Shown here piece after piece: positions 8,202-15,377 of a stretch of 64,000 nucleotides of DNA. Location of the stretch: NCBI RefSeq assembly GCF_013030945.1, contig NZ_JABBXF010000029.1, forward strand, positions 62,001 through 126,000, given 5' to 3'. Numbering within the stretch: the first letter of the stretch is position 1; each line of letters starts with the position of its first letter. Both the position numbers and the translations under genes were made by a program. The notes beneath the pieces are model-generated. The model ran no database searches and was not told where the DNA came from. It was given only the letters and a program-made list of their open reading frames with translations. This DNA comes from Streptomyces morookaense (GTDB lineage Bacteria; Actinomycetota; Actinomycetes; Streptomycetales; Streptomycetaceae).

Positions 8202-9571
8202 AGCCGGCCCCCCGCCAGGGCGGCCGCGGCCTCCGTGATGGCGTCCGTCAGGCGGTCCAGCACCGTCTCGGCCTGTTCGTCGGTGATGGTCAGCGGCGGC
8301 AGCAGGCGGAGCACCGCGTCGTGCCGGCCGCCGAGTTCGACGATGAGGCCTCGGGACAGGCAGCCGGCCCGGACCCGGGCGGCGAGTTCGGGGGCGGCCG
8401 GGTGCGCGCCGCAGGCGTCCGGCGCGGCGGCGGGGTCGACGAGCTCGACGCCGATCATCAGGCCGCGCCCGCGGACGTCGCCGATGACCGGGAGTTCGTC
8501 GCGCAGTGCCGTCAGCCGTGCCGTCATCCGGGCGCCGACGTCCGCGGCGCGCTCGGCCAGGCCGGACTCGGCGATGTGGCGCAGGGTCGCGGCGCCGGCC
8601 GCCATGGCGAGGGTGTTGCCGCGGAAGGTGCCGGTGTGCGCTCCGGGCTGCCAGCCGTCGTAGTCCTCGTGGTAGAGGACCACCGCCATGGGCAGGCTGC
8701 CGCCGATCGCCTTGGAGAGCACCATGACGTCGGGCACGATCCCGCTGTGCTCGACGGCCCACATCCTGCCCGTCCGCCCGGCCCCGGTCTGGACCTCGTC
8801 GACGATGAGGGGGATGCCGCGCTCGGCGGTGATGCGCCGCATCTCGCGCAGCCACCCGTCGGGGGCGGGGATCACGCCGCCCTCGCCCTGGACCACTTCG
8901 AGGATCATGGCCGCGGGCGGCAGCACGCCGCCCGACGGGTCGTCCAGCAGCCGCTCGACGTAGGCGGCCGAGAGTTCGGCGCCGCGTTCGCCGCCGACGC
9001 CGAAGGGGCAGCGGTAGGCGTAGGGGTAGGGCAGCCGGGTCACTTCGCCGCCGGTGGGCAGCGGTTGCTTCACGGCGACGTTGCCGGTCGCGGCGAGCGC
9101 GCCGGCGGTCATGCCGTGGTAGGCGCCGGTGAAGGCGAGGACGCCGCGCCGGCCGGTGGCGGTCTGGGTGAGTTTCAGGGCGGCTTCGACGGCGTCCGTG
9201 CCGGCGGGGCCGCAGAAGTGGACCTTGGCGGTCTCGGCGAAGCCGCGGGGCAGGCTCTCGAAGAGGGCGCCGGTGTAGTCGTCCTTCTCGGCCGTGGCGA
9301 GGTCGAGCACGTGGAGCGGGGCTCCGCTGTCGAGGGTGCGCCGGAGGGCGTCGAGCACCACGGGGTGGTTGTGGCCGAGGGCCAGCGTCCCCGCGCCGGA
9401 GAGGCAGTCGAGGTAGCGGCGACCGTCGGCTCCTTCGACCGTCATGCCGTCGGCGCGGACCGGCACGATGGGGAACGTGCGGGCGTAGGTCCGAGCGGCG
9501 GACTCGCGGGTGTGCTGGCGGTGCAGGACGGCGTCCCGGGTCTCGTGGGGGGTGCCGGTGGCGAGGGTCAT
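8198..9571 (-). CDS. Diaminobutyrate--2-oxoglutarate aminotransferase
   Basis: This 457-residue class III aminotransferase resembles EctB, RhbA and DABA transaminases. Landmarks are the CGPAGTDAVEAALK phosphate-binding segment, the LIVDEVQTGAGRTG strand with the pyridine-binding aspartate, and the PLP lysine K287 in VLSKAIGG. It would make L-2,4-diaminobutyrate from aspartate 4-semialdehyde and glutamate. No ectoine synthase or Dab acetyltransferase gene is nearby, so an ectoine role is unlikely; the overlapping decarboxylase instead points to 1,3-diaminopropane. The start is ATG 9571, preceded by AGGAGT. Together with the decarboxylase it forms one translational unit. Confidence 0.88.
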   Translation of the reverse strand: MTLATGTPHETRDAVLHRQHTRESAARTYARTFPIVPVRADGMTVEGADGRRYLDCLSGAGTLALGHNHPVVLDALRRTLDSGAPLHVLDLATAEKDDYTGALFESLPRGFAETAKVHFCGPAGTDAVEAALKLTQTATGRRGVLAFTGAYHGMTAGALAATGNVAVKQPLPTGGEVTRLPYPYAYRCPFGVGGERGAELSAAYVERLLDDPSGGVLPPAAMILEVVQGEGGVIPAPDGWLREMRRITAERGIPLIVDEVQTGAGRTGRMWAVEHSGIVPDVMVLSKAIGGSLPMAVVLYHEDYDGWQPGAHTGTFRGNTLAMAAGAATLRHIAESGLAERAADVGARMTARLTALRDELPVIGDVRGRGLMIGVELVDPAAAPDACGAHPAAPELAARVRAGCLSRGLIVELGGRHDAVLRLLPPLTITDEQAETVLDRLTDAITEAAAALAGGRL

Positions 9572-9640
9572 CGCGGTAACTCCTGGGAATCCGGGCAGGG
9601 GTGGGCGCCCGGTGAGCTGAAGTGCGGACCTGCGCTCCGC

Positions 9641-9733
9641 AAGGGGCGCGGGACTGTTGACATATGCGGCTCCGCCGCGTGGGCGCGACCGGCCACCGAC
9701 GGCCTGCAGCTCCCCGCGCCCTGACGGGGCGCC
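9641..9733. repeat. Intergenic repeat with hairpin, copy 2
   Basis: This spacer between the aminotransferase start and the flavin-protein stop reads AAGGGGCGCGGGACTG, then ATGCGGCTCCGCCGCGTGGG, then GCGCGACCGGCCACCGAC. It ends in a GCGCCC/GGGCGC hairpin (9716-9721 and 9727-9732). It shares the GCGCGxCCxGCCAC tract and the closing hairpin with the element at 2606-2697. It belongs to the same dispersed Streptomyces intergenic family and may stop read-through from the flavin-protein gene. Confidence 0.6.
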
Positions 9734-10419
9734 TAAAGCGGCCGGTGTTCCCGGCCGGTGAGGTGGGCAGGGGCGCCGATGCCGTCGGCGAGCGCCGGGT
9801 CCGGCTCCAGGGCGCCCCAGTGCTGACGGAGCGGCAGGATGCCTGCCCAGAGGCCGAGTTCCGCATCGGGTCCGTCCCCGTCGTCCGGCGGTCCGGTGCG
9901 GATCTTCACCGAGGCATCCGTCAGCTCCAGCGCGAGCAGGGCGGTCGCGGCGAGCTCCTTGCGGCTGGGCCGGCGCGCGTAGTCCCACTGGCCGGGGGCG
10001 ACGTGCTCGGTGAGGCGGCGCAGGCCTGCGAGCTGCTCCTCGGGGTCGGTGACGAGCCGGGGCACTCCGTAGACCATGGCGCTGCGGTAGTTGACCCCGT
10101 GCTCGAAGACCGAGCGGGCCAGCACCAGGCCGTCGACGTGGGTGACGGTCACGCAGACGGGCGCCTGCGGCGAGGCGACGAGGCTCCGGCTGGCGACCGA
10201 GCCGTGGAAGTAGAGCGTCTCGGCGGTGGCCCCGTACACGGTCGGTACGACCATGGGGGTGCCGTCGACCACCACGCCGAGGTGACACAGGAATCCGGCC
10301 TGCAGCACGGCGTCGAGGTCGGCCCGGCTGTGGCTGCCCTGCTCCCGCAGGCGCCGGTGCCGGGTGCGTTCGGTCTCGGCAAGGACGTCGGGCGGCACGT
10401 TCGGCGCCTGCTCGGTCAT
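9733..10419 (-). CDS. Pyridoxamine-5'-phosphate-oxidase-family (FMN split-barrel) protein
   Basis: This 228-residue protein has the split-barrel flavin-binding fold. The N-terminal part (HLGVVVDGTPMVVPTVYGA) matches the PNPOx-like family that binds FMN or F420, and FHGSVASRSL fits a flavin-phosphate loop. The second half (YRSAMVYG, then a helical tail) is as in small flavin-nucleotide-binding proteins. Its job here is unknown; redox chemistry on an N-hydroxy or hydrazine intermediate, or detoxification, are reasonable guesses. It is the first gene of the leftward aminotransferase/decarboxylase transcript and is divergent from the N-hydroxylase gene. A perfect palindrome lies 26 nt upstream of its ATG. 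Confidence 0.75.
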   Translation of the reverse strand: MTEQAPNVPPDVLAETERTRHRRLREQGSHSRADLDAVLQAGFLCHLGVVVDGTPMVVPTVYGATAETLYFHGSVASRSLVASPQAPVCVTVTHVDGLVLARSVFEHGVNYRSAMVYGVPRLVTDPEEQLAGLRRLTEHVAPGQWDYARRPSRKELAATALLALELTDASVKIRTGPPDDGDGPDAELGLWAGILPLRQHWGALEPDPALADGIGAPAHLTGREHRPL

Positions 10420-10444
10420 ATCGCGGCTTTCTCATCGGTACGAC

Positions 10445-10461
10445 TCGAACGAACCGTTCGA
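10445..10461. promoter_or_regulatory. Candidate operator palindrome in the divergent promoter region
   Basis: The sequence is TCGAACGAACCGTTCGA, a perfect 7-bp inverted repeat (TCGAACG/CGTTCGA) around AAC. It lies 26 nt upstream of the flavin-protein start and about 190 nt upstream of the N-hydroxylase start, where a dimeric repressor such as TetR could control both directions. No regulator gene is encoded in the cluster itself. Confidence 0.4.
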
Positions 10462-10648
10462 AGACGAGCGCCAGCCTGCCCGCATCGAGGGCGTTTTGGC
10501 AAGGGAGGTCCTGATCACCCGGGCCGGTGCGGGCCGCGCGGCCCGACAGTTGATCAAGTCACCTTGGACCGCTTGCCATTGGGCCTCGACTGCGCAAGGG
10601 TGTGCGAGCGGAACCGCGTTATGACGCCTTGATGACGAAAGTACGGGG

Positions 10649-12076
10649 ATGACGACAGAACTACACCCCGCGGCGGAGCCGCTCGACCTCCTGGGCGTGG
10701 GAGTAGGCCCGTTCAATCTCTCGCTCGCCGCACTGGCCGACGGAGTCCCCGGCCTGCGCACCGCGTTCTTCGAGCGGAACCACGAATTCCGCTGGCACCC
10801 CGGTCTCCTGATCGAGGGCACCACCCTCCAAGTGCCCTTCCTGGCCGACCTCGTGAGCCTGGTCGACCCGTCCAGCCCCTGGTCGTTCCTGGGCCACCTC
10901 AAGGCGACCGGGCGGCTCTTCCCGTTCTACTTCGCCGAGAAGTTCCACATCGACCGGGCCGAGTACGACACCTACTGCCGGTGGGCCGCCGAGGCACTGC
11001 CCCACTGCCGCTTCGGCCACCAGGTCGACGCGGTCGCCTGGGACGAGGAGCGCCAGGCGTTCGCCGTCGACTACACCTACGAGAGCGCGGGCGGCGAAGA
11101 AGTGCTGGCGGGCCGGGAGTTCACCCGGAATCTCGCCCTCGGCATCGGAACGGAACCGTCCGTTCCCGCACTGTTCCGTCCCCTCGTGGAGGACGCGGCG
11201 GTCACGGCCCTGCACTCCGCCGACTACCTGACGCACCGCCAGTCCCTGCTCGCCAAGCGGCACGTCACCGTCGTCGGTTCGGGGCAGTCCGGCGCCGAGG
11301 TCTTCCTCGACCTGCTGCGCGCCCGCCCGGCCGGCGCCGAGGGTCTCCAGTGGATCAGCCGCTCCCCCGCCTTCGCGCCCATGGAGTACTCCAAGCTGGG
11401 CCTGGAGCAGTTCACCCCCGACTACACCCGCTACTTCCACCGCCTGCCCGAGCGGACCCGTGACGAACTGCTGCCCGCGCAGTGGCAGTTGTACAAAGGG
11501 GTCAGCGCCGACACCCTCGGCGACATCCACGACGAGCTGTACCGGCGCACCATCGGCGGCGGCTGGCCCGACGCCGTCCTGCGTCCTGCCACGGGTGTCG
11601 TCGGTGCCCGCCGCCCGGACGGCTGCGACGGCCGCATCGAGCTGGAGCTGGAGCACACCCAGGAGGGCGGCTGTGAGACCCTCACGACCGACGCGGTCGT
11701 CCTCGCCACCGGCTACACCGAGCGCCCCGCCGACGCCCTCCTGCACGGCCTGGCCCCCTTCCTGGTACGGGACTCCGCCGGACGGCCGGAGGTGGACGCC
11801 GACCAGCGGCTCGTGCTCGACGGCCCCGTCCGCGGCTCGGTCTTCGTCCAGAACGCCGAGCGGCACACCCACGGCGTCGGCGCACCGGACCTCGGGCTCG
11901 CGGCCTGGCGGTCGGCGGTCATCCTCAACGCGCTGACCGGCCGCGAGGTCCACCGCCTGCCGTCCCGGACCGCGTTCACCACCTTCGGGATCCCCCCGGT
12001 ATCCGGACCGTCCGGCACCGCCGCATCCGGCACCGGCGCGTCCGACCGGGCCGCCGGATCCGCCGCCCGGGCCTGA
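10649..12076 (+). CDS. Flavin-dependent amine (lysine/ornithine-type) N-hydroxylase
   Basis: This 475-residue class B N-hydroxylating monooxygenase belongs to the IucD/SidA/RhbE/Spb38 family. The FAD motif is GVGVGPFN (G16 to N23), the NADPH motif VVGSGQSG surrounds G210, and the family LATGY signature (VVLATGYTERP) lies in the last third. It converts a primary amine to a hydroxylamine. The Dab aminotransferase/decarboxylase pair upstream suggests 1,3-diaminopropane as substrate, while the Spb38/Tri26 precedent suggests L-lysine. It heads the rightward set of cupin, MetRS-like protein, flavin oxidase and MFS exporter. After the homologous region the C-terminus carries a low-complexity Ala/Gly/Ser tail. 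Confidence 0.9.
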   Translation: MTTELHPAAEPLDLLGVGVGPFNLSLAALADGVPGLRTAFFERNHEFRWHPGLLIEGTTLQVPFLADLVSLVDPSSPWSFLGHLKATGRLFPFYFAEKFHIDRAEYDTYCRWAAEALPHCRFGHQVDAVAWDEERQAFAVDYTYESAGGEEVLAGREFTRNLALGIGTEPSVPALFRPLVEDAAVTALHSADYLTHRQSLLAKRHVTVVGSGQSGAEVFLDLLRARPAGAEGLQWISRSPAFAPMEYSKLGLEQFTPDYTRYFHRLPERTRDELLPAQWQLYKGVSADTLGDIHDELYRRTIGGGWPDAVLRPATGVVGARRPDGCDGRIELELEHTQEGGCETLTTDAVVLATGYTERPADALLHGLAPFLVRDSAGRPEVDADQRLVLDGPVRGSVFVQNAERHTHGVGAPDLGLAAWRSAVILNALTGREVHRLPSRTAFTTFGIPPVSGPSGTAASGTGASDRAAGSAARA

Positions 12077-12080
12077 CCCC

Positions 12081-12120
12081 CGCCCGGGGGTACCTCCCAG
12101 CGGTAGTTGGGGGAGCGCCC
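12081..12120. repeat. Intergenic repeat, short copy 3
   Basis: The spacer between the N-hydroxylase and cupin genes carries TACCTCCCAGCGGTAG followed by TTGGGGGAG. This is nearly identical to the core of the repeat at 2606-2697, and CGCCC/GGGAGCGCCC arms extend the symmetry. It may act as a transcript-processing or attenuation hairpin inside the operon. Confidence 0.55.
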
Positions 12121-12156
12121 ACCGCACCCCGTCCCATCCGAGCACCCGGAGCAGCC

Positions 12157-12507
12157 ATGCTGATCAGAAAGACGGGCGACGACCAGCTCGTCGACGCCTA
12201 CGGCATCCGCTTCCAGCAGATCTACCCCCACGGCGGGGAGGAGCTGGCCCCCTGGGGCGTCGGCCGCGCCGTCGTCGAACCCGGAGGCGCCACCGAACCG
12301 CACAGCCACGACGACCACGAGATGTTCGTGTTCCTCTCCGGGCGCGGCATCCTCACCGTCGACGACGAGGAGTGCGAGGTCGGCCCCGAGGTCACCGCCC
12401 TCCTGCCGGCCGGCAGCCTGCACCACGTGCGCAACGCCAGCGACACCGAGCGGCTGGTCTTCCTCTCGGTGTACTGGCCCGTCCCGCACGGACCGATCGA
12501 CCTCTGA
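12157..12507 (+). CDS. Small cupin, candidate N-N-bond-forming subunit of a split hydrazine synthetase
   Basis: This 116-residue single-domain cupin has metal ligands H49, H51 and E55 (PHSHDDHE) and a histidine from the pair H89-H90 (SLHHVRN). It sits 60 nt upstream of a MetRS-like gene. In hydrazine synthetases such as Spb40 and Tri28 a cupin domain is fused to a MetRS-like domain. The MetRS part activates an amino acid for attack by a hydroxylamine, and the zinc-binding cupin rearranges the ester to an N-N bond. Here the two parts are separate proteins and would have to work as a complex. The small size and complete ligand set fit the isolated cupin domain. Function is inferred from context; cupins alone are not diagnostic. 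Confidence 0.75.
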   Translation: MLIRKTGDDQLVDAYGIRFQQIYPHGGEELAPWGVGRAVVEPGGATEPHSHDDHEMFVFLSGRGILTVDDEECEVGPEVTALLPAGSLHHVRNASDTERLVFLSVYWPVPHGPIDL

Positions 12508-12567
12508 TCCACCCGGTGCCGCCCCGGGCCGCCCGCCCCGGCACCTCGCTTCCGACCGGAGCCCACC

Positions 12568-14214
12568 ATGCCCTCCTTCACCCTGGTCACCGCAGCCCCT
12601 CCCACCCCCAACGGCGACCTCCACCTCGGCCATCTGTCGGGCCCCTACTCGGGCGCGGACATCAGGATCCGGGCCCACCGGCTGCTCGGCGGGGAGGGCC
12701 TGTTCCTCACCGGCTCCGACCTCCACCAGAGCTATGTGCCCACCAAGGCCCGGCGCGACGGCAGCGACCCGCTGGAGATGGCGGAGGGCTTCGCCGACGA
12801 GATCGCCCGCATCTTCGACTCGGCCGGCTTCGCCCCCGACGTCTACGTCCGGCCCTGGCGCTCGGAGCTGCACACCGAGCTCGTCAGCGAGTTCTTCGCC
12901 CGCCTCCACGCACAGGGGGCGCTGCGCGTCCGTACCGAACAGGCCCTGTTCTGCGCCGACTGCGACCGCTACCTCTTCGAGGCGCACCTCACCGGCAAGT
13001 GCCCGCACTGCGGCGCCGGCAGCGACGGCAACTCGTGCGAGAACTGCGCCCTGCCCAACCGGGTCACCGACCTGGTCGCCCCGGTGTGCAACGCGTGCGG
13101 CGGCAGGCCCGTGGAACGTGCCGTCGAGCGGCTGGTGTTCCCGCTCAGCGAGTACGCCGAGCGGCTGCGCGCCTTCCATGCGGCCACCGCGATGAGTCCC
13201 CAGCTGGAGGCGCTGTGCGCCGACATGATCGACCGGGGGCTGCCCGACATCCCGGTCGGCCACCCCACCGACTGGGGCCTGCCGATGCCCGTCCCCGGCT
13301 TCGAGGACCACCGCATCTACGTCTGGGCCGAGATGATGCCCGGCTACTTCGCGGAGCTGGCCGAGGCCCTGCGCGCGGCGGGCCGGGATCCCGAGGAGTG
13401 GCGCACGGTCTGGAACCACCCGGAGACCGAGATCGTCCAGTATTTCGGCTTCGACAACGGCTACTTCCACGCCCTGCTGCAGCCCGCCCTGCTCATGGCC
13501 TACGACCCCGACTTCCAGCTGCCCAAGGCGCTGGTGACCAACGAGTTCTACCAGCTGGGCGCGTCCAAGTTCTCCACCAGCAGGCGCCACGCCATCTGGG
13601 CCAACGACCTGCTGGCAGCGGTCCCCGCGAGCACCGCGCGGTTCGTCCTGGCCCACGACCGGCCCGAGAACGAGCGCACGTCCTTCACCTGGAGCCGCTT
13701 CCACGAGCTGGCCGACGACGAGCTCGCCGGGCGCTGGCAGTCCTGGCTCACCGGTCTGTTCTCCCGGCTCGCCACCCGGACCGACGGCGCGATACCGGCC
13801 GGTACCACCCCGCTGCCCTCGCAGGAGCGGTTCCTCCGCCTGCTGGAGGGCATCGCCGAGGAGTGCCTGGCGGCCTACTCCCCCGCCGCCTTCTCGCCCC
13901 GCCGCGCCACCCGGCTGCTGTGCGAACTCGTCACCTGCGCACAGGACTTCGCCGCCGCCCAGAGCCGCACGCGCGACGCGGGACGGGCCGCCGGCGCACT
14001 CGCCGCGGAGGCCGCCGCCGCCCGGCTGCTCGCCCAGCTCGCCCACCCCGTCATGCCGGAGTTCGCCGAACAGCTGTGGGCCGCGCTCGGCGAGACCGGC
14101 ACCCCGCGCTGGGACGGCGTGCGGCCGCCGGCCGCCGGGCAGCGCGTCGCGACCGGGGCCCGCTTCTTCGAGGCGCTGCCGGCCGACCTCGAAGAGCAGG
14201 TCATGAAGCCGTGA
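12568..14214 (+). CDS. Methionyl-tRNA-synthetase-like protein, candidate amino-acid-activating subunit of a split hydrazine synthetase
   Basis: This 548-residue class I synthetase fold keeps HLGH (19-22) and two zinc knuckles (C129/C132/C145/C148 and C157/C160/C174/C177). However, KMSKS has become KFSTS (334-338), losing the second lysine. The segment that shapes the methionine pocket before HIGH reads AAPPTPNG, not a LPYANG-like sequence. Both changes argue against ordinary tRNA-Met charging. With a cupin directly upstream and an amine N-hydroxylase before it, the best match is the MetRS half of the hydrazine synthetases Spb40 and Tri28, which activate glycine and pass it to N-hydroxylysine. 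The gene is followed by overlapping mini-ORFs leading into the oxidase. A drug-resistant duplicate MetRS is the main alternative. Confidence 0.85.
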   Translation: MPSFTLVTAAPPTPNGDLHLGHLSGPYSGADIRIRAHRLLGGEGLFLTGSDLHQSYVPTKARRDGSDPLEMAEGFADEIARIFDSAGFAPDVYVRPWRSELHTELVSEFFARLHAQGALRVRTEQALFCADCDRYLFEAHLTGKCPHCGAGSDGNSCENCALPNRVTDLVAPVCNACGGRPVERAVERLVFPLSEYAERLRAFHAATAMSPQLEALCADMIDRGLPDIPVGHPTDWGLPMPVPGFEDHRIYVWAEMMPGYFAELAEALRAAGRDPEEWRTVWNHPETEIVQYFGFDNGYFHALLQPALLMAYDPDFQLPKALVTNEFYQLGASKFSTSRRHAIWANDLLAAVPASTARFVLAHDRPENERTSFTWSRFHELADDELAGRWQSWLTGLFSRLATRTDGAIPAGTTPLPSQERFLRLLEGIAEECLAAYSPAAFSPRRATRLLCELVTCAQDFAAAQSRTRDAGRAAGALAAEAAAARLLAQLAHPVMPEFAEQLWAALGETGTPRWDGVRPPAAGQRVATGARFFEALPADLEEQVMKP

Positions 14215-14272
14215 CGGGACACCTTCGGGACGAGGCCGTGGTGACCCTCAAGTGATGGTGACCGTCAAGTGA
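14211..14272 (+). other. Chain of overlapping mini-ORFs joining the MetRS-like and oxidase genes
   Basis: The MetRS stop (14212-14214) overlaps a GTG (14211) that opens a 14-codon ORF. That ORF's stop (14253-14255) overlaps an ATG at 14255 opening a 5-codon ORF, whose stop (14270-14272) overlaps the GTG start of the oxidase (14269). A 16-nt imperfect direct repeat (GGTGACCCTCAAGTGA, with one change in the second copy) lies at 14240-14255 and 14257-14272. The oxidase has no clear ribosome-binding site, so translational coupling through this chain is plausible. Confidence 0.4.
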
Positions 14273-15336
14273 ACAGAACCGCCCTGGTCGTCGGAGCCGG
14301 CGTCTTCGGCCTCTCCGTCGCCCGTGCACTCGCCCTGCGCTCCTGGTCGGTACGGGTCGTCGACCCCAACGCGCCCGGGACGCAGGGCCCTTCGAGCGCG
14401 GAGACCCGCATCCTGCGCTGCGCGCACGGTGCGGACGCCTGGTACACGGAGCTGGTCCGCCGGGCGACGACCGCATGGCGGGCCCTGGAGCGGGAGTCCG
14501 GCCGCCGGCTCCTGCTCCCGACGGGGGTGCTCACCCTCGGCCCGCCGGACGACGACACGTGGGAGCGGGCCGCCGCCGCGCACTTCGACCGTCTGGGCAT
14601 CCCGGCCGACGTCCTGGCGGCGGGCGCCATCGGCCGCCGCTTCCCCGGCTTCGAACCCTCGGGCGGCACCGCCCTGTTCGAGCCGGAGGCCGGGGTGCTC
14701 CTGGCCCGGCAGGCGGTGACCGCACTCGCGGAGTCCGCCGCCGAACACGGCGCCGAGCTGCTCCGGGCCACGGCCCGGCCCGACGGCGGCACCGCCCTCG
14801 TGGACGGCGAGCCCTGCCGCGCCGACCTCACCGTCTGGGCCGTCGGCACCGCCCTGCCCGCGCTCTTCCCCGGGCTGACGACCGTCCGCCCGGTGCGCCA
14901 GGACAGCTGGTACCTGCCGCCGAAGGGCCCCTGGGCGGCGGGCACCGGCCGGCCGGCCTGGCTGGACCGGGCCCACGGCTGCTACGGCATCCCCGCCGTG
15001 GGCATCCACGGCGTCAAGGTCGTGCCCGACGTGGAGACGCACCCCGGCGCGCCGGCCGACCCCGTACCCGCCGAGATCCCCGAAGCGCTCCGCACCTACC
15101 TCCGCGCCCGTCTGCCGGATCTCGCCGGCTCCCCCGTCGCCCGCCGCGAGGTGTGCTCGTACGCGCTCACCGCCGACGAGCACTTCCTCCTCGACCGCCA
15201 TCCGGGCCGCGGCGACGTCTGGATCGTCGGCGGCGACTCCGGGCACGGCTTCAAACACGGCCCCGCCTGGGGCGAGTTCGTCTGCGACGTCGTCGAGGGC
15301 CGGCGTACGGCCCCGCGGCGCTTCGCCCTCCGCTGA
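14269..15336 (+). CDS. Sarcosine-oxidase-like FAD amine oxidase
   Basis: This 355-residue DAO-superfamily flavoenzyme has the Rossmann motif GAGVFG at 9-14 and C-terminal GGDSGHGFKHGP. C296 (EVCSYALTADEHF) occupies the position of the cysteine that holds FAD covalently in monomeric sarcosine and pipecolate oxidases. In s56-p1 and triacsin biosynthesis a flavin oxidase (such as Spb39) follows hydrazine formation and cleaves the N-N-linked amino acid, releasing hydrazinoacetic acid. Its position right after the MetRS-like gene fits that role. The substrate here would be the hydrazine made from the N-hydroxylated amine. The start is GTG 14269, chosen by homology and stop overlap. Confidence 0.82.
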   Translation: MNRTALVVGAGVFGLSVARALALRSWSVRVVDPNAPGTQGPSSAETRILRCAHGADAWYTELVRRATTAWRALERESGRRLLLPTGVLTLGPPDDDTWERAAAAHFDRLGIPADVLAAGAIGRRFPGFEPSGGTALFEPEAGVLLARQAVTALAESAAEHGAELLRATARPDGGTALVDGEPCRADLTVWAVGTALPALFPGLTTVRPVRQDSWYLPPKGPWAAGTGRPAWLDRAHGCYGIPAVGIHGVKVVPDVETHPGAPADPVPAEIPEALRTYLRARLPDLAGSPVARREVCSYALTADEHFLLDRHPGRGDVWIVGGDSGHGFKHGPAWGEFVCDVVEGRRTAPRRFALR

Positions 15337-15377
15337 CGCCGGCCCGCCCCGGAGAAGACCCACCCCGGAGAAGACCT

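Noticed and set aside
12568..14214. Housekeeping methionyl-tRNA synthetase
   Set aside because: KMSKS and the methionine pocket are altered and the gene lies inside a biosynthetic operon, although a resistance duplicate remains a weak alternative.
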